64,000 bases of DNA from UBA1724 sp051884615 (GCA_051884615.1 JBJEVT010000016.1:130671-194670); one strand, 5' to 3'; counted from the stretch's first letter, positions 1 to 8,799 are shown. Made by a program: numbers and translations. Notes: generated by a model not told the origin, from the letters alone.

Positions 1-990
1 GGCTTCTTCCACGGCCACGGCCACGGAGACGGTGGCGCCCACCATGGGGTTGTTGCCGATTCCCAGGAAGCCCATCATCTCCACGTGGGCAGGCACGGAG
101 CTGGAGCCGGCGAACTGGGCGTCGGAGTGCATCCGGCCCAGAGTGTCGGTGAAGCCGTAGGAGGCAGGGCCCGCCGCCATGTTGTCAGGATGCAGAGTGC
201 GGCCGGTGCCGCCGCCGGAGGCCACGGAGAAGTACTTCTTGCCGGCCAGGACGCGCTCCTTCTTGTAGGTGCCCGCCACGGGGTGCTGGAAGCGGGTGGG
301 GTTGGTGGAGTTTCCGGTGATGGACACGTCCACGTCCTCCTTCCACATGATGGCCACGCCCTCGCGGACGTCGTCGGCGCCGTAGCAGCGCACCGCGGCC
401 CGGGGGCCGTCGGAGAAGGGAGTCTCCTTCACGATCTTCAGTTCGCCGGTGAAGTAGTCGAACTTGGTCTCCACGCTGGTGAAGCCGTTGATGCGGCTGA
501 TGATGTAGGCGGCGTCCTTGCCCAGGCCGTTGAGGATGACCCGGAGGGGCTCCTTGCGCACCCGGTTGGCCTTGGTGGCGATGCCGATGGCGCCCTCGGC
601 GGCGGCGAAGGACTCATGGCCCGCCAGGAAGGCGAAGCACTTGGTGTCCTCGCTCAGGAGCATGGAGGCCAGGTTGCCATGGCCCAGGCCCACCTTGCGG
701 TCATCGGCCACGGAGCCGGGGATGCAGAAGGCCTGCAGGCCCTCGCCGATGGCCTTGGCGGCGTCGGCGGCCTTGGTGCAGCCCTTCTTCATGGCGATGG
801 CGGCGCCCAGGACATACGCCCACTTGGCGTTCTCGAAGCAGATGGGCTGGATGCCCTCGGTGATCTTGTAGGGATCGAAGCCCTTGTCCAGGCACATCTG
901 CCGGGCGGACTCCAGATCCTTGATGCCATACTGCGCGCAGACCTTCTCGATTTGAGGAATCCGACGCTCGTAATTCTCGAACAAAGCCAT
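1..990 (-). CDS. GGGtGRT family protein (3' end cut by window edge)
   Basis: The frame is open from an ATG at 990 to the window edge, giving 330 residues without a stop, so the C-terminus is missing. The family is named for a GGGtGRT motif, and residues 259-265 read GGGTGRT. No enzymatic function is established for the family as far as I know. Its members commonly lie beside a NifU-like Fe-S scaffold gene, as here: the scaffold gene ends 20 bp upstream and a GGGAGG ribosome site sits in the gap, so the two are very probably one operon. Cysteines are scattered (for example C18, C33, C51, C71, C89, C118). A role with Fe-S clusters is inferred only from the neighbour. Confidence 0.85.
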   Translation of the reverse strand, partial: MALFENYERRIPQIEKVCAQYGIKDLESARQMCLDKGFDPYKITEGIQPICFENAKWAYVLGAAIAMKKGCTKAADAAKAIGEGLQAFCIPGSVADDRKVGLGHGNLASMLLSEDTKCFAFLAGHESFAAAEGAIGIATKANRVRKEPLRVILNGLGKDAAYIISRINGFTSVETKFDYFTGELKIVKETPFSDGPRAAVRCYGADDVREGVAIMWKEDVDVSITGNSTNPTRFQHPVAGTYKKERVLAGKKYFSVASGGGTGRTLHPDNMAAGPASYGFTDTLGRMHSDAQFAGSSSVPAHVEMMGFLGIGNNPMVGATVSVAVAVEEA

Positions 991-1010
991 TTTCTTTGTG
1001 CCTCCCTAAA

Positions 1011-1712
1011 TTATTCGTGACGGGGGTCGATGTACTTGACGGCGCCAGCCTCGGGGGTGAAGCGTCCGTAGGTGCCGGTGAACTTCTTCACGGCCTCGTT
1101 GGCGTCCATGCCCTGCTTGATGGCTTCCATCATGGGGCCCACCTTCACAAACTCGTAGCCGATGACCTGGCTGTCCTTGTCCAGGGCCACCCGCTTCACA
1201 TAGCCCTCGGCCATTTCCAGGTAGCGGACGCCCTTGAGCTGGGTGGAATACATGGTGCCCACCTGGCTGCGGAGTCCCTTGCCCAGGTCCTCCAGTCCGG
1301 CGCCCACGGAGAGTCCGTTTTCGGAGAAGGCGCTCTGGGTGCGGCCGTAGACGATCTGGAGATAGAGTTCCCGCATGGCGGTGTTGATGGCGTCGCAGAC
1401 CAGGTCGGTGTTCAGGGCCTCCAGGATGGTCTTGCCGGGCAGAATCTCCGCGGCCATGGCGGCGGAGTGGGTCATGCCGCTGCATCCGATGGTCTCCACC
1501 AGGGCTTCCACGATGATGCCCTTCTTCACATTCAGGGTCAGCTTGCAGGCACCCTGCTGGGGGGCGCACCAGCCCACGCCATGGGTCAGGCCAGAAATCT
1601 CATTGATCTGGCGGACTTGCGTCCACTGCCCTTCCTGTGGAATCGGCGCGGGGCCGTGGTCGCAGCCCTTCGCCACGCAGCACATGTTGTCAACTTCCTT
1701 GGTGGTAATCAT
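1011..1712 (-). CDS. NifU/IscU-like iron-sulfur cluster assembly scaffold protein
   Basis: This 233-residue protein resembles the IscU/NifU N-terminal fold. Candidate cluster-ligand cysteines are C49 and C56 (GWCAPQQGAC) and C77 in IGCSGM, which matches the GCG-type site of IscU. The motif PGKTILEALN follows. It is longer than IscU (about 130 residues), with a Cys-rich N-terminus (MCCVAKGCDHG) and a long C-terminal tail typical of the version paired with GGGtGRT proteins. I chose the ATG at 1712 because AAGGAA lies about 8 nt upstream; the longer open frame to 1808 has no initiation signal. It is the first gene of a two-gene operon with the GGGtGRT gene. Confidence 0.85.
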   Translation of the reverse strand: MITTKEVDNMCCVAKGCDHGPAPIPQEGQWTQVRQINEISGLTHGVGWCAPQQGACKLTLNVKKGIIVEALVETIGCSGMTHSAAMAAEILPGKTILEALNTDLVCDAINTAMRELYLQIVYGRTQSAFSENGLSVGAGLEDLGKGLRSQVGTMYSTQLKGVRYLEMAEGYVKRVALDKDSQVIGYEFVKVGPMMEAIKQGMDANEAVKKFTGTYGRFTPEAGAVKYIDPRHE

Positions 1713-1782
1713 CTTCGGAATTCCTTGTTGCTTTCTACACGGGGGAGGGGCGTCTTCGCCCCCCTGCTCTGGTAATTGGGGA

Positions 1783-1788
1783 AATATA
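1783..1788 (-). promoter_or_regulatory. putative -10 box (TATATT) for the NifU-like/GGGtGRT operon
   Basis: On the minus strand the short AT-rich patch GTTATATTTC stands alone in GC-rich DNA about 70 nt upstream of the ATG at 1712. No convincing -35 element is visible. The call rests on its similarity to isolated -10-like boxes before many other genes in the window. Confidence 0.4.
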
Positions 1789-1874
1789 ACACCTCCCCCC
1801 AGGCCCATAACGTCCGGCGCGTCCCCGGCGAGGTTCCGGAGGCGCCGGGCGAGTCCCCCCCGGGAGGCGTCGCT

Positions 1875-4700
1875 TCAGCCGTTTTTGGTGAAGTGGCACT
1901 GGGGATAGCCGCTGCATCCCAGGAAGGAGCGTCCCCGGAAATGGATTCGTTTCAGGGGTTTGCCGCAGAGGGGGCAGTTTTCCACGGGTTCGGGGGCGGC
2001 GTCGGCGCCCCCTGGGGCGGGGGCGGCGCCCTGGAGCTTCTCCAGGCTTCCCGGGGGCAGCTGAGCCTGATAGCGGGCGAGGGTCTTGGTCCAGGCCGCC
2101 AGCTGGCGTTCCGTGAGGCTGCCCCGTTTCCTCCACTGCTCCTTCAGGGAGTCCACGAACTTCTTGTCGTCGTAGGAGACCTTTCCCCGTTTCACCGGCG
2201 GATTCCACTGCCGGACGGCCTCGGTGAGGGTCAGGAGCTGCTGCACTTGCTCCGCGATTTGCGGCGTCTCCCCGGGGGCGGGGGCCGCCGTCTCTCCGTC
2301 GGGAGCGGACTGGGCGGCGGGGGAGGCCTTCTCCGGGGCGGCGGTCCAGCCCAGCTGCTCCGCCAGGGCGGGGAAACCGGGAATCTTGGGGGCGTACTTC
2401 AGGGCCAGCTTCCGGAGGGCCTCCCGCTGGGGGCCGGAGAGGCCGCCGGAGACCGTGGCCTGCTGGGCGAGGGAGTGGAAGAAGCGTCCGTCGTTGTATT
2501 CGTGGCGGCGCCGGGTCACGGGGGCCTCGAACTCCAGCGTCTCCATGGCCTTCAGCAGAGCCGTCAGGGCCGGCTCCACCGCCAGCTTCTCGGGGGCGTT
2601 CTGGCGGCGTTCCGCCTTGAGCGCCAAATCCCGCCGATAGGCCTCCAGGGACTCTCCCAGCCCCAGGGAGCCCGCCAGGGACTTCAGCTCCGGGTGGCGC
2701 TCCGCATACCGGGCCACCATGGCCAGCATGGCGCTGGCCTGGCGCTCCGTGAACTTCTCGGGAGACTTGGCCAGGATGTTGCGGAGGCTCTTGGTGAACT
2801 TCGCGTCATCGTAGGTGCGCCGGGGCCCGGTCACCGGGGGATCGAAGGGGAAATCCTCCGGGAAAGCCTCCAGCAGGGCCTTCCACTGCTGCCGGGAGAG
2901 GCCGAGATTCTGGGGGAGCGCCCCGCCCAAGGCCAGCCAGCCCTGGAACTTCTCGTAGAACTCCCGGATCATGGACACCCACTCCATCTTCCCCTCCTCC
3001 ACCTGGTCCAGCTCCTTCTCCATGCGGGCGGTGAAATCCACGTCGAACAACTCGGGGAAGCGTTCCACCAGATAGTCGTTCACCCGGAAGCCCCGTTCCG
3101 TGGGCACCAGCGCGGAGCTCTGCTGCTTCTCCACATAGTGGCGGTCCAGAATCGTCTGCACCGTGGAGGCGAAGGTGGAGGGGCGTCCCACCCCGTTGGC
3201 CTCCAGCGCCTTCACCAGGGCGCCCTCGGAGAAGCGTTTGGGGGGCTGGGTGAAGCACTGCTCCTTCTTCAGCTCCTGCAGGCGGCAGGAATCCCCCTGG
3301 GTCAGGGCCGGCAGGGAGCCCATGAGATTGTCCATCTCGTCCTCCTGGCCCAGGTCCTTCATGTTGTAGACCTTCTGGTATCCGGGGAAGAGGGTCTCCC
3401 GGGCGGCGGCGCGGAAGACGCACTCCACGCCCCTTCCCGCCCCGGCGCAAGGCAGGGACAGAGTCTCCAGGGCCCCACCCCGGGAGAGGATCTCGATGGC
3501 GTGGTCCACCTGCTGGGCCGAGGCCATCTGGCTGGCCACGAAGCGGTTCCAGATGAGGCGGTAGAGTTTGCGCTGGCGGTCGTCCAGATAGGGGGCCACC
3601 TCCTCGGGGGTGCGCTCCACGTTGGTGGGGCGAATGGCCTCATGGGCCTCCTGGGCGTTCTTGCCGGAGGCGAAGCGGTTGGGGGTGGCGGGGGCGTATT
3701 CCGCCCCGTAGGTGCGCCGGATGAAGCCCAGGGCGGCCTGCTGCGCCTCCGACGCCACATGGACGGAGTCGGTTCGCATATAGGTGATCAGACCGGAGGT
3801 GGTCCCCCCCAGGTCCACGCCTTCGTAGAGCTGCTGGGCGACGGACATGGTGGTGGAGGAGCCGAAGCGGAGGGCGCTTCCGGCGGCCTGCTGGAGGGTG
3901 CTGGTGGTGAAGGGGGGGGCGGGGCGCTGGGTGCGGCGTTTGCTGGTGATGGAGCTGACCTGGTGGCTCACGGTCCCGTCCTCCAGGGCCTGTCCCAGCG
4001 CCTGGGCGCTCGTTCCGTCGGGCACGTTGGCCTTCTTGCCATTGAGTTTGGAGAGGGTGGTCTTCAGGCGCACCTGGGGAGCGGAGGCGGGGGAGAAGAC
4101 GGCCTCCAGATTCCAGTATTCCACGGGCTGGAACGCCTGGATTTCCCGTTCCCGGTCCACGATCAGACGGAGAGCGACGGACTGGACGCGTCCCGCACTG
4201 GTCTCCTTCTCCACATCCTTCCAGAGCATGGGGCTCACCTGGTATCCCACCAGGCGGTCCAGGACCCGCCGCGCCTGCTGGGCGTCCACCAGGGGTTGTT
4301 TCACCTGTCCGGGGGAGCGGAAGGCGGCCTCGATGGCGGAGCGGGTGATTTCGTGGTAGGCGATGCGGTAGAAGTCGGCCTTGGAGACATCCTGGAGGAT
4401 GCTCTGGAGGTGCCAGGCGATGGCCTCGCCCTCCCGGTCGGGGTCGGTGGCCAGGAAGATCTGGTCCGCCTTGCGGGCGGCCTCCTTCAGCTTCGGCACC
4501 ACCTTCATGCCCTTGGGGGTCAGGGCGTAGGTGGGACGGAAGTCATGGGCCACATCCACCGCCAGCTGCTTGGGATGCAGGTCCCGGACATGGCCCATGG
4601 AGGCCAGCACCGTCGTCCCCTTTCCCAGAAGCTTTCCGATGGTCTTGGCCTTTGCGGGGGACTCCACAATCATCAATGTGTTCTTGGTCGTCATGGGCAC
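1875..4700 (-). CDS. topA: DNA topoisomerase I with repeated C-terminal extension
   Basis: This is a type IA topoisomerase that relaxes negatively supercoiled DNA. The Toprim domain is at the N-terminus (IVESPAKAKT, residues 11-20; DPDREGEAIAWHL, 86-98). The catalytic tyrosine is Y307 in ITYMRTDS. The catalytic core ends near residue 590. After it come three copies of an unfamiliar unit of about 60 residues (roughly 622-680, 726-785 and 833-890), each with a Y-x-D-x-x-F-x-x-SL motif followed by an L/F-T-x-RQ helix. A single four-cysteine zinc finger (C909, C912, C929, C935) closes the protein. GTG at 4700 has GAGGA about 7 nt upstream; ATG at 4694 is the alternative. The total of 941 residues is longer than most bacterial TopA. 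Confidence 0.95.
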   Translation of the reverse strand: MPMTTKNTLMIVESPAKAKTIGKLLGKGTTVLASMGHVRDLHPKQLAVDVAHDFRPTYALTPKGMKVVPKLKEAARKADQIFLATDPDREGEAIAWHLQSILQDVSKADFYRIAYHEITRSAIEAAFRSPGQVKQPLVDAQQARRVLDRLVGYQVSPMLWKDVEKETSAGRVQSVALRLIVDREREIQAFQPVEYWNLEAVFSPASAPQVRLKTTLSKLNGKKANVPDGTSAQALGQALEDGTVSHQVSSITSKRRTQRPAPPFTTSTLQQAAGSALRFGSSTTMSVAQQLYEGVDLGGTTSGLITYMRTDSVHVASEAQQAALGFIRRTYGAEYAPATPNRFASGKNAQEAHEAIRPTNVERTPEEVAPYLDDRQRKLYRLIWNRFVASQMASAQQVDHAIEILSRGGALETLSLPCAGAGRGVECVFRAAARETLFPGYQKVYNMKDLGQEDEMDNLMGSLPALTQGDSCRLQELKKEQCFTQPPKRFSEGALVKALEANGVGRPSTFASTVQTILDRHYVEKQQSSALVPTERGFRVNDYLVERFPELFDVDFTARMEKELDQVEEGKMEWVSMIREFYEKFQGWLALGGALPQNLGLSRQQWKALLEAFPEDFPFDPPVTGPRRTYDDAKFTKSLRNILAKSPEKFTERQASAMLAMVARYAERHPELKSLAGSLGLGESLEAYRRDLALKAERRQNAPEKLAVEPALTALLKAMETLEFEAPVTRRRHEYNDGRFFHSLAQQATVSGGLSGPQREALRKLALKYAPKIPGFPALAEQLGWTAAPEKASPAAQSAPDGETAAPAPGETPQIAEQVQQLLTLTEAVRQWNPPVKRGKVSYDDKKFVDSLKEQWRKRGSLTERQLAAWTKTLARYQAQLPPGSLEKLQGAAPAPGGADAAPEPVENCPLCGKPLKRIHFRGRSFLGCSGYPQCHFTKNG

Positions 4701-4820
4701 GGAAATTCCTCGAAAATAGTCCTTGTTCTTGTTTTCAGTCTTCCATTTCGCGCAGGGGTCCGGCGGGAGAAAGTGGAAAGGCGCATCCCCCGGGCTCCCG
4801 CCGGCGTGCGTCTCGCGTAA

Positions 4821-4826
4821 AATATA
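4821..4826 (-). promoter_or_regulatory. putative -10 box (TATATT) for topA
   Basis: Read on the minus strand, GGTATATTTTACG lies in the 166-bp gap between dprA and topA, about 120 nt upstream of the topA start. No good -35 element is seen. It suggests topA has its own promoter as well as possible read-through from dprA. Confidence 0.35.
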
Positions 4827-4866
4827 CCCCCGGCGCGGCAGGCCGGGAATCCCATGGGGGGGGGCG

Positions 4867-6021
4867 TCAGGGCCGGGGCACGCCCCGGCGCCCGGGCACC
4901 CGGCGAATCCGCTTCCCCGGCAGCTGGCGCACCATCTTCCGGATCTCCAGATTCAGCAGGGCGCCCAGGACGGCGGTGATCCCCTCCCCGCACTCCTCCA
5001 GCAGGGCGTCCAGGGGGCGTTCCTCCTCCCCCAGGGAGAGCCAGAGGCGGTATTCCAGGGGCGGCAGGGGCACCTCCTCCGCCTGCTCCTCCTCCCGGCG
5101 CTGGCGTTCCTCCCGCTGGAAGGTCTTGTCCCGCAATCCGGGCAGCAGGGAGAACTCCTCCTGGACGTCGGAGAAATCCTCCACCAGTCGGGCGCCGTCC
5201 TTCAGCAGGGCGTGGCATCCCCGGGCGGCGGGGGTGTCGGCCATGCCGGGGACGGCGAAGACCACCTTTCCCTGCTCCGTGGCCTGGGCGGCGGTGATGA
5301 GGCTGCCGGATTGGAGAGAAGCCTCCACCACCAGGGTGCCCCGGGAGAGGCCGGAGATGATGCGGTTCCGCATGGGGAAATGGCATCGGTCCGGCCGGCT
5401 TCCCAGGGGGAATTCGGAGAGCAGGGCGCCGCCCGAGCCGGCGATTCTCCGGGCCAGCTCCAGGTTTTCCGCCGGATAGACGGAATCCAGTCCGTTTCCC
5501 AGGACGGCGATGGTGCGGCCTTTGGCCTCCAGGGTGGCCTGGTGGCAGATGGTGTCCACGCCCCGGGCCAGTCCGGAGACCACGATCCAGCCTGCCCGGG
5601 CGGCCTGGGCGGCCAGGCGGCGGGCCATGCGGATGCCGTAGGGGGTGACCATCCTGGTGCCCACCATGGCCAGGGCGTTGGCGCATCCCTGCAGCGCCAG
5701 GATGTCTCCCCGGAGATAGAGGCAGACGGGGGGCGCGGGGATTTCCCGCAGCTGGGCGGGGTAGGAGGGGTCTTCCCAGACCACCAGGGCGACCCCGGCC
5801 TGGCGGGCCCGGCGCAGCTCCCCCTCCAGATCGCAGTGGTCCTCCCAGCGATGGAGCATCCGGGCGCAGGCTTCGCCCAGGCGGGGCACCCGGCGCAGCC
5901 GGTCCAGGGGGGCGCCCAGGGACTCCTGGGGTTCCGGGAAGAACTGGAGAAGCAGGCGCATGCGTCCCGGGCCAATTTCCGGCAGCAAATTCCAGGCGAT
6001 GAATGCCTCCCGTCTTGTCAT
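4867..6021 (-). CDS. dprA: DNA-processing protein DprA
   Basis: DprA binds incoming single-stranded DNA during natural transformation and loads RecA. The 384-residue protein has an N-terminal helix-hairpin-helix region (WNLLPEIGPGRMRLLLQFF), then the Rossmann-like core. The core motifs are AMVGTRMVTPYG, VSGLARGVD, AVLGNGLDSVYP and LITAAQATEQGK. The C-terminal tail resembles the winged-helix (DprA_WH) part: LEECGEGITAVLGALLNLEI. The ATG at 6021 follows AGGAAAGC, a usable ribosome site. It lies upstream of topA on the same strand and divergent from the NCS2 permease. No other competence gene except a prepilin peptidase and a pseudopilin occurs in the window. Confidence 0.93.
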   Translation of the reverse strand: MTRREAFIAWNLLPEIGPGRMRLLLQFFPEPQESLGAPLDRLRRVPRLGEACARMLHRWEDHCDLEGELRRARQAGVALVVWEDPSYPAQLREIPAPPVCLYLRGDILALQGCANALAMVGTRMVTPYGIRMARRLAAQAARAGWIVVSGLARGVDTICHQATLEAKGRTIAVLGNGLDSVYPAENLELARRIAGSGGALLSEFPLGSRPDRCHFPMRNRIISGLSRGTLVVEASLQSGSLITAAQATEQGKVVFAVPGMADTPAARGCHALLKDGARLVEDFSDVQEEFSLLPGLRDKTFQREERQRREEEQAEEVPLPPLEYRLWLSLGEEERPLDALLEECGEGITAVLGALLNLEIRKMVRQLPGKRIRRVPGRRGVPRP

Positions 6022-6413
6022 GCTTTCCTGTCGTCCCTCTCCTTACGGGGTTCCCGCCTCCCGTCCCGGGGGAAAACCGTCCCGTCGGGGCGGGGAGACG
6101 GGGGAAAGATAACACGCTCCCCCTCCCCCTCTCCCCCATGGGCGCCCTTCTCCCTCCTTTTCCCATGGACGCCTTGCCACGGGCCGTTTTTCCCGATGGC
6201 TCCGCGTGAGACGGCAAAAGTCCTTGCGGTTCCTACGATTTCCTCTTGAAAAATGTCGCCCCCAAGTTATAGTTTTCTCCTCGCCTTCACCCCCTATTTC
6301 CCCTAGAAAAGCGCGCCGTCCTTCCGTCTTCCGCCGCCGGCGGGGACCTCGAGGGAGGGCGTTCTCCTTGTGTACCCCCCACCCCAAATCCCCCCGTCCT
6401 TCACGACCCCACC
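6022..6413. promoter_or_regulatory. divergent promoter region between dprA and the NCS2 permease
   Basis: This 392-bp gap has no convincing gene. The plus strand carries the best sigma70-like promoter of the window: TTGAAA at 6246-6251, a 16-bp spacer and TATAGT at 6268-6273, leaving a leader of about 135 nt before the permease ATG at 6414. The minus strand carries TATCTT at 6106-6111, about 85 nt upstream of dprA, without a clear -35 box. The leader was not found to contain a recognisable riboswitch. Confidence 0.6.
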
Positions 6414-7547
6414 ATGGAAAACGCCATTGCCTTTATCGTGGCCATCGTGGCTGTCATCATCAACGGAGTGCCACAGCTCCTGTATGCCCAGTCCCGCGGC
6501 TTCGCCCTCAAGCCCTCCGGCTTCGCCTATCTGGTCGGCGCCATCGGCAACCTGCTCACCGGTTCCGTGACCCCCATCTCCGGCCAGGCGGAGACCATCA
6601 CCGTGGCCAGCGTCCGGAAGAATCTCCGGAACAACGTCAGCTCCATCCTCCTGGCCACCTGCATCATGGTGGTGCTGGGCCTGCTGGGCTACATCACCAA
6701 GATCTCCGCCTTCGCCGGCGAGAGCGTGGTCTTCGGCATGATGGCGGGCGTGGGCCTGATTCTGGCCGGCGTCGCCTGGGACATGTTCGAGAAGGAGCGC
6801 CGGGTGACCCTCGTCTCCCTCTTCGTCGCCCTCGTCACCTTCTTCCTCCTCCACAAAAACGGCAACAGGCTGGTGTGGACCATCTTCATCTCCGTGGTGA
6901 TCTCCACCCTGGATTTCCTGTTCATCCAGCGCCGCCGGGTGGACGTGAAGGCCATGATGGAGGAAGGCCGCGACCAGATTCCCGAGAGCCAGGAATGGCG
7001 CTTCTGGAAGAAGTCCTACTGGAGCGACTTCAAGCTGGTGAAACCCACCTTTAACTTCACGGTGCTCCTGGGCGGCCTGAGCCTGGTGATGCTCAACATC
7101 GGCGCCAACATCTCCTTCGGCGGCATCACCGCCAACATCGCCGGCACCACCCAGAACGTCGACCACCTCTCCATCATCAACTCCCTGGCGGACATCCCCA
7201 GCTCCCTCTTCGGCGGCCCGCCCATCGAGGCCATCATCTCCGGCACCGCCGCCGCCCCCGCCCCCGTGGCCTGCGGCATCGTCTTCATGGCCGTCACGGG
7301 CATCCTGCTGCTCCTGGGCGTCATCAGCCGTCTGGGCAAGTATCTGCCCGCCCAGAGCATCGCCGGATTCCTCTTCGTCATCGGCATCTTCATGACCTTC
7401 ATGCCCTACGTCGACAAAGTGGCGGGCAAACAAGATGGCGCGGCGGGCTATGTGGCCCTGGGCGTCACCGCCTGGTCCAAGAATCCCTTCCTGGGCATGG
7501 TGGCCGGCGTGGTGGCGAAGTATCTGAGCTGCTACGTGGGTCTGTAA
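6414..7547 (+). CDS. NCS2 family purine/uracil permease
   Basis: A 377-residue polytopic membrane protein with roughly ten hydrophobic segments. The family signature region is visible as NIGANISFGGITANIAGT and the downstream FGGPPIEAIISGTAAAP, which resembles the substrate-binding segment of AzgA/UraA-type nucleobase transporters. An atypical soluble loop (FWKKSYWSDFKLVKPTF) lies mid-protein. It is shorter than most NCS2 members (about 430-460 residues). A purine-type phosphoribosyltransferase follows 25 bp downstream, so the pair probably imports a nucleobase and traps it as a nucleotide. The exact base is not decided by the sequence. The start lacks a Shine-Dalgarno sequence. Confidence 0.82.
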   Translation: MENAIAFIVAIVAVIINGVPQLLYAQSRGFALKPSGFAYLVGAIGNLLTGSVTPISGQAETITVASVRKNLRNNVSSILLATCIMVVLGLLGYITKISAFAGESVVFGMMAGVGLILAGVAWDMFEKERRVTLVSLFVALVTFFLLHKNGNRLVWTIFISVVISTLDFLFIQRRRVDVKAMMEEGRDQIPESQEWRFWKKSYWSDFKLVKPTFNFTVLLGGLSLVMLNIGANISFGGITANIAGTTQNVDHLSIINSLADIPSSLFGGPPIEAIISGTAAAPAPVACGIVFMAVTGILLLLGVISRLGKYLPAQSIAGFLFVIGIFMTFMPYVDKVAGKQDGAAGYVALGVTAWSKNPFLGMVAGVVAKYLSCYVGL

Positions 7548-7572
7548 CTCCCCATCCCCTACCGCGACGCCC

Positions 7573-8154
7573 ATGGAAAGCTGGAAGCCCACCATACAAG
7601 TCCATCTGGGACCCGACTGCAACCCCGAGATCTCCCTGGTGAATCTGGAAGGAGGATTTCGCATCTACTCCTTCGACATGACCGGGGAGACCCGGTGGAA
7701 CTACGCCGCCGCCCAGAGCCTGGCCGAGAAGTTGAAGGACTACTCCTTCGACGCCATCGCCACGGTGCAGACCAAATCCTGCGGGCTGGCCCAGGCCCTC
7801 ACCGAGCGCCTGGGTCTGGAGCGCTTCCTGGAGATCCGGAAGAGCAGAAAAGGCTTCATGATCGACCCCGTGGGCGTCACGGTGGATTCCATCACCACCA
7901 CCCATCAGCAGGAACTCTGGATTGGCAGGGAGAAATACCAGGCCTTCACGGGAAAGCGGCTGTGCTTCCTGGACGACGTGGTCTCCACCGGGGGCACCAT
8001 CCAGGCCGTCCTCGCCCTGGCCCGGAAGCTCCAGCTGGAAATCTCCGTCGTGGCCTGCGTCCTCACCGAGGGAACCCCTCGCCGGGAATATCAGGGAATC
8101 CCCATCGTCTCCCTGGACCATATCCCTCTGCCCGGCACCTCTCTCCATCCCTGA
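7573..8154 (+). CDS. purine-type phosphoribosyltransferase (adenine PRTase-like)
   Basis: This 193-residue protein has the type I PRTase PRPP-binding loop LCFLDDVVSTGGTIQA, matching the adenine/xanthine PRTase group, and an upstream substrate region (IRKSRKGFMIDPVG). It would transfer the phosphoribosyl group of PRPP to a purine base. It lies 25 bp after the NCS2 permease, which supports a salvage role. Its stop (TGA 8152-8154) overlaps a GAGG that could serve the following sigma gene. Adenine is the most likely substrate by similarity, but xanthine or guanine cannot be excluded, so no symbol is given. Confidence 0.8.
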   Translation: MESWKPTIQVHLGPDCNPEISLVNLEGGFRIYSFDMTGETRWNYAAAQSLAEKLKDYSFDAIATVQTKSCGLAQALTERLGLERFLEIRKSRKGFMIDPVGVTVDSITTTHQQELWIGREKYQAFTGKRLCFLDDVVSTGGTIQAVLALARKLQLEISVVACVLTEGTPRREYQGIPIVSLDHIPLPGTSLHP

Positions 8155-8170
8155 GGAACAAAGCCAGACA

Positions 8171-8777
8171 ATGTATACCACAAGACAATCCCTCCTCCAA
8201 GGCGTCCTGGACAAGCAGGAGGAGTCCCAGAGGGAATTCTACAAATTCTACAGGCCTCTCAAGGCCTCTCACCGCCTTTATTCTGAAGAGGAGATTCCCC
8301 CACCTTCCCTCGGATGCCGTGGACGATGTGCACCAGATGGTGATGCTGGATCTCTTCAGCAAAGGGGGCCTGGAGCACTATGACCGGGAGCGCGGCCGGT
8401 TTCGAACCTACCTGTCCAAGATCATCCACAACAAGTGCTGCGACTTGAACGAAAAATACACGAAGGAGAAAGAAAAGCGGGAGAAGTGGAGCGTGCACCC
8501 CGCGGTAGGGCAGGCGGGGGAGGTCCAGTCCCAGCTCCAGCTTCAGGAGGAGAAGGAGTGGCAGGAGTTTCTGGAGATCAAAGCGCTGGAGCTCCTGAGG
8601 CAGGAGGTCTCGGAGCAGCAGTATATGATTTTCGAGCTGTATGTGCGCCAGAACCTTCCCGTGAAGGAAGTCAGCCAGATTCTGAAAGTCAGCGAAAACC
8701 AAGTCTATTTGGCCAAGAGTCGGCTTGGCGACAAGTTGGCCGCCATCCTTCGTCAGCTCCGGAAAGAATCGGACTAG
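8171..8777 (+). pseudogene. ECF-type RNA polymerase sigma factor, frameshifted by a 10-bp tandem duplication
   Basis: The N-terminal part (MYTTRQSLLQGVLDKQ, start 8171) and the C-terminal part lie in different frames. The break coincides with an exact tandem repeat of AGGCCTCTCA at 8252-8261 and 8262-8271. Deleting one copy restores a single 198-residue protein reading FYRPLTAFILKRRFPHLPSD across the junction. That restored protein has sigma region 2 (AVDDVHQMVMLDLF) and region 4 (YVRQNLPVKEVSQILKVSEN). The gene sits between a phosphoribosyltransferase and a Ser/Thr kinase, a common PVC arrangement for regulatory sigma factors. It may be a real null allele, a phase-variable switch or an assembly error. 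Confidence 0.85.
8252..8271 (+). repeat. 10-bp exact tandem duplication (AGGCCTCTCA x2)
   Basis: Two perfect adjacent copies inside the sigma-factor reading frame. Ten is not a multiple of three, so the duplication shifts the frame; one copy gives an intact gene. Confidence 0.95.
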
Positions 8778-8799
8778 CCACCAACCTCCACGGCCATCC

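Noticed and set aside
85..1020. Open frame of 311 codons on the plus strand
   Set aside because: Antisense shadow of the GGGtGRT gene; its Gly/Ala/His-rich translation matches no protein pattern.
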